A DNA stretch of 49,303 bases from Lachnospiraceae bacterium (lineage in GTDB: Bacteria > Bacillota > Clostridia > Lachnospirales > Lachnospiraceae): the NCBI GenBank assembly GCA_024680815.1, contig JAILBQ010000061.1, positions 1 through 49,303 on the forward strand, in the 5' to 3' direction. The notes below the pieces were generated by a model. That model saw nothing but the letters and a program-made list of their open reading frames with translations. It was not told where the DNA came from and searched no databases. The position numbers were made by a program, and so were the translations under genes. This document shows positions 26,588 to 34,650 of the stretch, piece by piece (position 1 is the stretch's first letter; each line of letters starts with the position of its first letter).

Positions 26588-28621
26588 TTACAGCGCTGCC
26601 GGGGCCGCAAAGCCGAAGGACACCGTCCGGCCGCTTGCCGCCTTCTTCCGGTTAAGCTCCTCCTTCTCCGCACCGGAAGCCGTTAAAAAGTCCTCTTTTG
26701 AAATAATGACCGGGCCTTCTCCCTCGCCAGCAAAGCGCCGTACGCTCTTGCGCCAGGTCCGCTCAAAGAGGTTCCGCACAAAACGGGCGTTGGCAAAGGT
26801 TTCACCCTGATAAATCTCCTTCGGAAGCTCCTTAAAATATTTTTCCGCCGCTTCCAGGGCCTCTCCCTCCATTTCAAAGGGTGAGCGTTCCGCAAAGTTC
26901 CTGAATATCTCCCATAAGGTCTCCCTGGAATAATTCGGGAATTTTACCACATGGGGCACGCGGCTTTCAAAACCGGGATTCTGAGCCACCAGCTCGTCTA
27001 TCTCCTTCTCATAGCCCGCAAGAATAACGACAAAATCCTTTCTGTTGTTTTCCATCTGGGCTAACAGCGCCTCCACCGCCTCGTCCGAATAGGAGCGGCC
27101 ATAGCCGTTGCTTAAAAGCGTATAGGCCTCATCAATGAAAAGAACCGAGCCGTAGGCATCCCGGCAGATGCGCTTAACCTTCGGGGAGGTATGCCCCACA
27201 TATTTTCCCATAAAGTCTCCGCCCACATATTCGAAAAACGCTCCTTTGGAAAGAATCCCCTTTTCCCGGAGCAGCTTTCCCACAATTCTCGCAACCGTGG
27301 TTTTTCCGGTGCCGGGAGCTCCCACAAAACGCATGTGCATGGCGGGACGTTCCAGCTCCCCGGAATGAGCAGAAGCGTATTCGATCTGGGAAACGATTTC
27401 AACAAGCTGTTCCCTTATTTTATCCATACCCACGAGGTCCTTAAGCTCCTCTTCCGCGCTCTTTTTACTGTCCGTAAAGCGCACGAAGCCGGAGAGATCC
27501 CCGGCGTGTATGAAAGAGTCGTCTCTTTTCTCCCTGGCGCAAAGCAGCGCCTTTTTAAGCATCATCTCATCCGTAACCTTGGCCACGGTGCGGAAGCCGT
27601 AGAATCTGCCGTCAGCCTTTTCTTCCGTAAGCTTCTCTTCAAACACAGCCCAGGCACCCTCATCAGGCTCAAAGGCATATTTCTTAAACCGTCTTGAAGC
27701 CATTTCCTTAAGCTCCTCGGTGGAATGGGAGGGAATGGCTATGCTCTCGACACGGAGCACATCGCTTAAGGCGCTTTGAACCGCCGAAAGAGCTTCCCCG
27801 TCCAGACAGGGCACGCAGAAAACAAAGGCGGCCTTTCCGAGGGAATGGTTTAAATTCACCAGAAAATCCCTGAACTCAACAGAGGCAGCCTCCTCCAGGC
27901 AGTTTGAAATGTCCACGCCGATAAGCTTTCCGGCGGCATTTAAAAGCTCCCCGGTTTTATCCGCAAACGCTTCGGGATCCTCCCTGCAGCCCGGAAGCTT
28001 TATTTCCTTCGGCTCGCCCTTTAAATTAAAGATTCCGGCATCGTTCAGTTCTTTCTGGATGATCTTTAAGGCGGTGCTTACTCCTTCGCCGGGATCCGCG
28101 GATAAAAGGCAGATCTGCTCCCGGAGCAGGTATTCGCTCTTATGCTCCTTAAGCACGGGAGCAAGGGCGCGAATATTTTCGCAGAAGCTTATGAGTCCGG
28201 ACACACCAACCAGATCATGAACATCCGGCAGGTCGTCCTTTTTAGCTTCCTCCGTCTTTCCTGCCTTCTTTTCCTCCTCAGCCTTTTCTTCCTTTTTCTC
28301 TTCTTTTTTCTCTTCCTTTTTCTCTTCCTTCTTTTCCTCCTTCGGGGCTTCCTCGGTCCGGCACTCCACCACTTCGTTCAGTCGGTCCGCATCCTTCGGA
28401 AACTTCTCTTTTAAGAGGCTTATGATGGAATTTTTAAAGGCCTCCTCCGAGCCGAAAGCGTCCTCCCCGCCGACTGCCGCCACCTCGGTAAAGCCGTTTT
28501 CCTCCAGCTTCAGATCCTTGCCGGACAGATAAGCCGCGACAATCTCACCGGGCAGAATCCCCTCGTCCTGCTTCTTGCTTAAAACCCAATCGGAAGCAAA
28601 TTCTACAATATACTGTTTCAT
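26588..28621 (-). CDS. Tandem AAA+ ATPase, SpoVK/CbbX-like, with Lys/Glu-rich linker
   Basis: A 677-residue protein. Residues 1-85 form a small N-terminal domain. Residues 92-128 are a KEEKKEEK-type charged linker. Residues about 135-390 look like a degenerate AAA domain: ADPGEGVST (175-183) stands where a Walker A would be, lacking the Lys. The C-terminal AAA domain is intact, with GAPGTGKT (434-441), EYVGGDFMGKYVGHT, VLFIDEAY (493-500) and arginine-finger region FESRVPH. This second half matches the SpoVK/CbbX class, often described as remodelling ATPases. The target is unknown. It lies upstream of the YbjN-like gene with a 78-base gap. Confidence 0.88.
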   Translation of the reverse strand: MKQYIVEFASDWVLSKKQDEGILPGEIVAAYLSGKDLKLEENGFTEVAAVGGEDAFGSEEAFKNSIISLLKEKFPKDADRLNEVVECRTEEAPKEEKKEEKKEEKKEEKKEEKAEEEKKAGKTEEAKKDDLPDVHDLVGVSGLISFCENIRALAPVLKEHKSEYLLREQICLLSADPGEGVSTALKIIQKELNDAGIFNLKGEPKEIKLPGCREDPEAFADKTGELLNAAGKLIGVDISNCLEEAASVEFRDFLVNLNHSLGKAAFVFCVPCLDGEALSAVQSALSDVLRVESIAIPSHSTEELKEMASRRFKKYAFEPDEGAWAVFEEKLTEEKADGRFYGFRTVAKVTDEMMLKKALLCAREKRDDSFIHAGDLSGFVRFTDSKKSAEEELKDLVGMDKIREQLVEIVSQIEYASAHSGELERPAMHMRFVGAPGTGKTTVARIVGKLLREKGILSKGAFFEYVGGDFMGKYVGHTSPKVKRICRDAYGSVLFIDEAYTLLSNGYGRSYSDEAVEALLAQMENNRKDFVVILAGYEKEIDELVAQNPGFESRVPHVVKFPNYSRETLWEIFRNFAERSPFEMEGEALEAAEKYFKELPKEIYQGETFANARFVRNLFERTWRKSVRRFAGEGEGPVIISKEDFLTASGAEKEELNRKKAASGRTVSFGFAAPAAL

Positions 28622-28679
28622 GCCTTTCCTCCCTTTTCACAAACTGTTAATTTTCCGCGGCAGCGGATGGCTCCGGCCT

Positions 28680-30464
28680 TCAGATTCCGGAATATGTCTT
28701 AAGCCACTCCTTCTCCTCTTCGTCAAGGAAGGGGGAAAGGGCTTCGTAAACACTCTTCTGAAAATTCAGGTACCTTCCCAGCTCAACCGTACTCATCATA
28801 CTCCGGTCTATTCCCTTATCGTCTATCGGAGCGAAGGTAAGGTTTTCAAACCGCATGAACTGGCCGTCCGCGGTCTTTCTGTCCTTTACCACAAGCAGAA
28901 CATTTTCGATGCGCACTCCGAAGCGTCCCGCAACATAAACACCGGGCTCATCGGTTATATTCATTCCCTCTTCGAGAGGAGCCTCGATTCCGCCCGTCTT
29001 CCAGCGAAAAGACTGGGGCCCCTCATGTACGTTAAGGATGTAGCCCACGCCGTGACCTGTACCGCATTTATAATCCATTCCCTGTTCCCACATAGGCTCT
29101 CTGGCCAGTATATCCAGATTCCGCCCGGTGCAGCCGTAGAGAAAGACGGCGTTTAAGAGCTTTAAATTGCTTATTGCCGTTAACGTATAGGCCTTTCTTT
29201 CCTCAGCGGAAAGCTCCCCTAAAACAATGGTGCGGGTCACATCGGTGGTTCCTCCCTGATACTGTCCGCCGGAATCCACAAGGAACATGCCCTCGCTCTT
29301 CAGAACAGCAGAGTTTTCGGAATCCGGCATATAGTGCATCATTGCCGCGTTGGCTCCGTAGGCTCCTATGGTTTCAAAGGAAAGGTCGCGGAACTCGGGA
29401 ATCTCCCTTCTGAACCCCGCCAGCAGCTCCGAGGCCGAAAACTCGGTATATTCCGTATCCGAAACCGTTTCGGTCAGCTTTTTGATAAACCGGGTTAAGG
29501 CCAGGGAATCCTTCAGATAAACCTTCTTCATATTTTCGATTTCAACGGGATTTTTAACCGCCTTCAATTCCACCGTAGGGGAGGAAGCGCGGATAAGGGT
29601 ATCCGTTCTTTTCTTAAGCATCCGGTAAATGCTGTAGCTCACGCTTTCGGGATCAATCAGTATTTTCCCGCAGACATAGGAGCTGCGCTTTAAGAAATTC
29701 TTAACCTCGTCATAGCGCATAAGGTCAAAGCCGTTTGCTTCCGCATATTTTTCAAGCTCTCCGCTCACCGCCTCCTTCTGAAGGAAGAGCCAGGCACTGC
29801 CCTGGTTCACAAAGGCATAGGCCATAAGCACCGGATTGTTTTTGACGTCATTTCCCCTCAGGTTAAAAAGCCAGGCTATATCGTCGAGCTTTGAAAGAAA
29901 CAGGCTCTCCGCTCCCGCTTTTTTAAGCTTTTCCCTGACGTCCTTCAGTTTTTCGGGGGTCGTCCGGCCGCTTATTTCAGGAGGAAGAATCTCCGCCCGG
30001 CTTGCCGGAAAGGCGGGACGTTTGAATATTCCTTCGCTTAAATCCTTTTTATAGCTTAAATAAAAGCCCTTCTTTTTTCCGATATCCTTAAGCTTACGGC
30101 CATAGGAGGTTCTTACGGTACGCCCGTCAAAGCCCAGGGTATCGCCCTTTTTAAGGTTTTCCTCCAGATATTCCTCTACCTTCGGTACGCCTTCCTCCTC
30201 CATCTTAAAAAGTTTGATTCCCGAACCGGAAAGCTCTTTTTCAGCCTGGACAAAATAGCGTCCGTCCGCCCAGAGCCCGACCTCCTTTTCGGTAACCACA
30301 AGATCTCCGGCAGAGCCGGTGAAGCCTGAGAAGAACTGACGCACCTTGAAATAATCGTTCACGTATTCCGAGCCGTGAAAATCGGCGGTATTGATGTAAT
30401 ACGCCTGAACTCCCGCGCTTTTCATGGCTTTTTTCAGCTTTTCAAGTCGTTCCGGTATATTCAT
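28680..30464 (-). CDS. Xaa-Pro aminopeptidase (M24B)
   Basis: A 594-residue cytosolic metallopeptidase that removes an N-terminal residue before proline. Two creatinase-like N-terminal domains precede the pita-bread catalytic domain (about 300-520). The dinuclear metal ligands are visible: Asp397 (FLVDSGG), Asp408 (GTTDVTRT), His471 (GHGVGY), Glu506 (ITDEPG) and Glu520 (VRIENV). A C-terminal extension with FENLTFAPID marks the long, eukaryote-like APP1 type common in Firmicutes. The ATG follows AAAGGAG. It lies 11 bases after recG, so it is probably in the same transcript. Confidence 0.94.
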   Translation of the reverse strand: MNIPERLEKLKKAMKSAGVQAYYINTADFHGSEYVNDYFKVRQFFSGFTGSAGDLVVTEKEVGLWADGRYFVQAEKELSGSGIKLFKMEEEGVPKVEEYLEENLKKGDTLGFDGRTVRTSYGRKLKDIGKKKGFYLSYKKDLSEGIFKRPAFPASRAEILPPEISGRTTPEKLKDVREKLKKAGAESLFLSKLDDIAWLFNLRGNDVKNNPVLMAYAFVNQGSAWLFLQKEAVSGELEKYAEANGFDLMRYDEVKNFLKRSSYVCGKILIDPESVSYSIYRMLKKRTDTLIRASSPTVELKAVKNPVEIENMKKVYLKDSLALTRFIKKLTETVSDTEYTEFSASELLAGFRREIPEFRDLSFETIGAYGANAAMMHYMPDSENSAVLKSEGMFLVDSGGQYQGGTTDVTRTIVLGELSAEERKAYTLTAISNLKLLNAVFLYGCTGRNLDILAREPMWEQGMDYKCGTGHGVGYILNVHEGPQSFRWKTGGIEAPLEEGMNITDEPGVYVAGRFGVRIENVLLVVKDRKTADGQFMRFENLTFAPIDDKGIDRSMMSTVELGRYLNFQKSVYEALSPFLDEEEKEWLKTYSGI

Positions 30465-30475
30465 GTTTCTCCTTT

Positions 30476-32497
30476 CTACAATACGGCTTCCTTAAAGCCG
30501 GTACCCACAAGAGTCTCCACTTCCGAAAGAGAGAGGCTTCCCACATAATCGGCGGCCGCTTTAAGCATATCTGCGTCGCGGTAAATATCCGCCATATTGA
30601 ACTGCAGCAGCCCCGACTGCCGGATTCCGAACATATCCCCGGGGCCTCTGAGTTTTAAATCCTGTGACGCGATTTCAAAGCCGTCGTTGCTTTGCTTTAA
30701 TATTTCCAGCCGTTTATTTTCCGAATCATCGGAGGTATTGATAAATACACAGTAGCTCTGGTCCTCCCCCCGTCCGATGCGCCCGCGAAGCTGATGAAGC
30801 GCGGCCAGTCCGAAGCGCTCGGCGTTTTCCACGACCATAACCGTGGCATTCGGCACATCCACCCCCACCTCCACCACCGTGGTGGAAACCAGAATCTGGA
30901 TTTCCCCCGAAGCGAAGGAATCCATGACGGAATTTTTTTCAGCAGGCTTCATCTGACCGTGAAGGAAGCCTACACGTACACGGTCGGCGTAATACGACCT
31001 GAGATCGGAACAGTAATCCCCGACATTCATAAGCCCGGTCATTTCCGAGGGTTCCACCTGGGGACAGATCACATAGCTCTGATGTCCCTTCAGAGCCTCT
31101 TTCTCCATAAGCTCCCAGGCTTTTTTCCGATAGCGGGGATCGACGACGGCATTTTTTACCGGAAGCCGGTTCGAAGGTTTTTCATCCATAACGGAAACAT
31201 CGAGATCCCCGTAAAGAATAATCGCAAGAGTTCTGGGAATCGGTGTCGCACTCATAACCAGAACATGGGGAGTTTTTCCCGAAGCGCTTTTGGCACCGAG
31301 CTTCTCCCTCTGCCCGACCCCGAAGCGGTGCTGCTCGTCCGTAACCACCAGGGCCAGATTTTTAAATTCCACTCCCTCCTGAATAAGGGCATGGGTTCCG
31401 ATCACAATTGCGGCTTTGCCCGAGCGAATTTCTTCTCTTGCCACCCTGCGCTCTCCCGCCGGCAGGGAGCCCGTTAAAAGCACCGCCCGGTACGGAAGGG
31501 AGTTATCCTTTAAAAGAGCATTCATTTTTGCCGCGTGCTGGGCGGCAAGCACCTCTGTCGGCGCCATAAGCGCTCCCTGAAAACCGTTGGAAGCGGCCGC
31601 GATAAGGGCTAAAAAGGCTACGATTGTCTTTCCCGAACCCACATCTCCCTGTACGAGCCGGTTCATGGCCTTCGTTCCCTTAAGATCCTCCATGACCTCC
31701 CGAAGGGTCCGCTCCTGGGCTTTTGTGAGCCGGTACGGGAGTCTCTCCTTTATCCGGAGCATATCCCCCGTTTCGGTTATATCAAAATCATTGTCCGTAT
31801 GTGTTCCCTCTTCCTTAAGAAGCCGGACGGACAGGAGAAAAAGCATAAATTCATCAAAGGCCAGCCGCTTTCCGGCCCGGAAGAGCTGCTCCTTTGATTC
31901 GGGAAAATGCACGGCGTGAAGCGCCTCGTTAAGGCCCATAAGCCCCTTTGAAGCCCTTACGGACTCATCCAGGGGATCGGCGATATCTCCCAGAGCCTTA
32001 AAGGCTGAGCGCACCGCCTTAACTACACCCTTCCCGGTAAGCCCCTTTGAAAGCGGATATATACCCTGTGGCACTCCGATAAGAGCCCGGTATTCCTCTT
32101 CGGAATACATTTTCGGCTGGTTCAGTATAATCGCCGTGCCCTTTGCCGAGGCCCTGGCATAAAACACCTTTTTTAAACCCCGGCGGATATTTTTCTTTAA
32201 ATAGGGCATGTTGAACCAGGATAACTGAACCGTTCCGGTTTCGTCCCCGGCTGAGGCGCGAAGAATAGAGCGGCCGGCAAAGAAGGAAAGGCTTCCGTCT
32301 CTTTCAACCGTGAGATAAGCGGCGCAGTCTCCTCCAGGTATGATATCCGAGACCGGTGTAAGGGGCGGAAAAAAAAGGTAGTCTCTCGGAAAATAGTATA
32401 TAAGATCACGAAGGGTTTTAACCCCGAGGCGCTCCCATACAAGGGCGGTCTTTTCTCCGATACCTTTAAGAGCGCTGATGGAAAGGTCTTCTTTCAT
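30476..32497 (-). CDS. recG: ATP-dependent DNA helicase RecG
   Basis: A 673-residue helicase that reverses stalled forks and processes branched DNA. The N-terminal wedge/OB domain starts with LKGIGEKTALVWERLGV and includes the YFPRDY segment. Helicase motifs follow: GDVGSGKT (I), ALMAPTEVLA (Ia), VVTDEQHRFGV (II, DEQH box), VLVMSATPIPRTLA (III), then the TRG region near the end with DMFGIRQSG. The length is normal. The only nearby Shine-Dalgarno candidate (GGAGGG) is about 15 bases upstream, overlapping the region just after the fakA stop, so initiation may be coupled to fakA. Confidence 0.97.
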   Translation of the reverse strand: MKEDLSISALKGIGEKTALVWERLGVKTLRDLIYYFPRDYLFFPPLTPVSDIIPGGDCAAYLTVERDGSLSFFAGRSILRASAGDETGTVQLSWFNMPYLKKNIRRGLKKVFYARASAKGTAIILNQPKMYSEEEYRALIGVPQGIYPLSKGLTGKGVVKAVRSAFKALGDIADPLDESVRASKGLMGLNEALHAVHFPESKEQLFRAGKRLAFDEFMLFLLSVRLLKEEGTHTDNDFDITETGDMLRIKERLPYRLTKAQERTLREVMEDLKGTKAMNRLVQGDVGSGKTIVAFLALIAAASNGFQGALMAPTEVLAAQHAAKMNALLKDNSLPYRAVLLTGSLPAGERRVAREEIRSGKAAIVIGTHALIQEGVEFKNLALVVTDEQHRFGVGQREKLGAKSASGKTPHVLVMSATPIPRTLAIILYGDLDVSVMDEKPSNRLPVKNAVVDPRYRKKAWELMEKEALKGHQSYVICPQVEPSEMTGLMNVGDYCSDLRSYYADRVRVGFLHGQMKPAEKNSVMDSFASGEIQILVSTTVVEVGVDVPNATVMVVENAERFGLAALHQLRGRIGRGEDQSYCVFINTSDDSENKRLEILKQSNDGFEIASQDLKLRGPGDMFGIRQSGLLQFNMADIYRDADMLKAAADYVGSLSLSEVETLVGTGFKEAVL

Positions 32498-32521
32498 GCT
32501 TTAAGAAACAATCCCTCCCGT

Positions 32522-34231
32522 CTACTCCACGGAAACGATATAGTAATAGACCGGCTGTCCGCCGTTCTGCAGCTCCAGCTCCACGTCGGGGAAACGCTCC
32601 CTTAAAGCCCCGGCAAGCCTCTCTGCGCTCTCAGCCGATACGGACTCCCCGTAGAAGATGCACACAAGCTCCGAATCATCCTCCATAAGGGAATCCACAA
32701 GAGAAATACAGGTTTCTCCCAGATCCTTACCCAGACTCAGAACATGGCCCTCTCCCAGCCCCATATAGTCCCCTGCCTTTATTTCATGGCCGTCAACGGT
32801 TGTGGAACGCACCGCGTATGTAACAAGCCCTGTTTTGACCACTGAAAAGGCGGAAACCATCTCGCGGATATTTTCGTCCGTGTCATGCTCCGGAATAAAG
32901 TTTATAAGGGCCGCGATCCCCTGGGGAACGGTCTTGCTCGGAAGCACAATGCAGCGCTTCCCCTCGCTCATGGAAGCTGCCTGGTTGGCTGCCAGAATTA
33001 TATTTGAATTGTTGGGAAGGATAAACACCGTATCGGCATTCACCTCTTCTATTGCGCTTAATATGTCCTCTGTCGAGGGATTCATTGTCTGACCGCCCTC
33101 GATCACGATATCGGCTCCGAGGCTTAAAAATATCTCCTTCAGCCCGTCTCCCGAGCAGACGGAAATAAACCCGTACTGCTTCGGCTTTTCTTTTTCTTTT
33201 CCTTCTGAAGCGCTTTTTTCTCCGGATTCTTTCGTCTCCAGCTCCCTGGGGATAGCACCGCTCATATCAAAGAGCCGCTCATGGTGCTCCTCTCTCATAT
33301 TGTCTATCTTCATGTTCGTGAGCTGGCCGAAGGTAAGCGCCCTTTCAAAGGCCTGTCCGGGGTGATCCGTATGCACATGCACCTTCACGATATCGTCCAT
33401 TGAAACGCAGACAATGGAATCGCCTATGCTTTCCAGAAAAGCCTTGAAGGCCCTCTCCGTCCCCTCGTTGAATTCCCGCTCCAGCTTTATGATAAACTCC
33501 GTACAGTAGCCGAAGGTGATTTCGGCGTTTTCCAGAACCTCTCTTCTGGGGGAGGTGCCCTGCGCCTTTTCAGAGTTTCCCTCAGCGCCCTCACTCTCCC
33601 AGAGCTCGATTTCCTTGCCCGAAAGGACGTCAAGACAGCCTCTGTAGAGCTCCAGCAGGCCCCTGCCGCCGGAATCCACCACCCCGGCCTCTTTCAGAAC
33701 AGGAAGCTGCTCCGGGGTTCTCTCCAGCGCTTCGGAGGCACTCTTAAAAACCCCCTCCGCAAAGGCTTCGATGGTCAGCTCCGGCCCTGAGGAAAGCTCC
33801 ATGGCCTTATCGCTTGCCGCCCTGGCGACAGAAAGAATCGTGCCCTCCTTGGGCTTCATAACAGCCTTGTACGCGGTGTCCGTCCCCCGCTCAAGCGCCT
33901 GGGCCAGCACGGAAATATTGACGGTTTTCTGCTCCGCTATGGTCTTTGTGAAACCTCTTAACAGCTGGGATAAAATAACTCCGGAATTTCCCCTGGCACC
34001 CCTTAAGGATCCCATGGATATGGCCCTGCAAAGCTCCTTCATGTCATAGCGTTTTCCGAGGGAACGAACCTCTTTTGCCGCGGAAGAAATCGTCATTGAC
34101 ATATTCGTACCCGTATCTCCGTCGGGTACGGGAAAAACATTCAGCTCGTTTATTATTCCCTTGTTTCTGATCAGCTCGCCGGCTCCGGCAAGGAAGCACT
34201 TGGCCAGCGTAGCCGCGTCCAGTTCCTGCAT
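32522..34231 (-). CDS. fakA: DAK2-domain fatty acid kinase subunit FakA-like
   Basis: A 569-residue protein; the ATG at 34231 has AGGAAGAG upstream and avoids overlap with asp23. The N-terminal DhaL/DAK2 domain (about 1-200) includes NELNVFPVPDGDTGTNM, the ATP/metal-binding Asp motif, and GARGNSGVILSQ. The middle and C-terminal parts (YGFISVCSGDGL, ADTVFILPNNSNIILAA) match FakA/YloV. With a FakB carrier FakA phosphorylates fatty acids in Firmicutes; no FakB is in the window. It follows asp23 by 16 bases, in the conserved rpmB-asp23-fakA-recG order, except that a YfhO gene intervenes. Confidence 0.93.
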   Translation of the reverse strand: MQELDAATLAKCFLAGAGELIRNKGIINELNVFPVPDGDTGTNMSMTISSAAKEVRSLGKRYDMKELCRAISMGSLRGARGNSGVILSQLLRGFTKTIAEQKTVNISVLAQALERGTDTAYKAVMKPKEGTILSVARAASDKAMELSSGPELTIEAFAEGVFKSASEALERTPEQLPVLKEAGVVDSGGRGLLELYRGCLDVLSGKEIELWESEGAEGNSEKAQGTSPRREVLENAEITFGYCTEFIIKLEREFNEGTERAFKAFLESIGDSIVCVSMDDIVKVHVHTDHPGQAFERALTFGQLTNMKIDNMREEHHERLFDMSGAIPRELETKESGEKSASEGKEKEKPKQYGFISVCSGDGLKEIFLSLGADIVIEGGQTMNPSTEDILSAIEEVNADTVFILPNNSNIILAANQAASMSEGKRCIVLPSKTVPQGIAALINFIPEHDTDENIREMVSAFSVVKTGLVTYAVRSTTVDGHEIKAGDYMGLGEGHVLSLGKDLGETCISLVDSLMEDDSELVCIFYGESVSAESAERLAGALRERFPDVELELQNGGQPVYYYIVSVE

Positions 34232-34247
34232 TCTCTCTTCCTTTCCG

Positions 34248-34604
34248 TCAGTCAATCACGCGAACGCCTTCGACGTAGATGTTGATCCGCTCCACCTCGA
34301 AGCCCGTATAGGTCTCCAGCTTATATTTCACGGAATTGATCAGATTGCCGGTTACCGTCTTGATACTGACGCCGTAAGAGACAATGACATGGAAATCAAT
34401 TGAAATCTTATTATCGTTCACGGTGACATTGACGCCCCGGGTCAGGCTTTCCTTCTTCAAAAGCTTCACAAACCCGTCCTTCATGGAGACCGCCGCCATA
34501 CCGACGATTCCGAAGCAGTCCAGCGCCGCAGTTCCCGCATACTGCGCTATGGCGTTGTTGTCTATGGTAATCTGTCCCAGTACTGTTACAACCTGCCCTT
34601 TCAT
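34248..34604 (-). CDS. Asp23/Gls24 family envelope-stress protein (YloU-like)
   Basis: A 118-residue protein of the Asp23 family (also called Gls24), which is small, mostly beta/alpha and usually membrane-associated through partners. Typical features are GQVTIDNNAIAQYAG-like opening, AALDCFGIVGMAAV, and a C-terminal VNIYVEGVRV. The ATG is behind AAGGAGG. It is the first gene of the asp23-fakA-recG-aminopeptidase run, and the gene order is conserved in Firmicutes. Its molecular role is not well defined. Confidence 0.94.
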   Translation of the reverse strand: MKGQVVTVLGQITIDNNAIAQYAGTAALDCFGIVGMAAVSMKDGFVKLLKKESLTRGVNVTVNDNKISIDFHVIVSYGVSIKTVTGNLINSVKYKLETYTGFEVERINIYVEGVRVID

Positions 34605-34650
34605 ACCGTTTCCTCCTTAACAAAGAACACATACCGTTCCATTATACACT

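Noticed and set aside
28238-28348. Dense CTCTTCTTTTT-type repeat suggesting a CRISPR or microsatellite
   Set aside because: It is in frame and codes for the Lys/Glu linker of the AAA protein; there are no spaced direct repeats.
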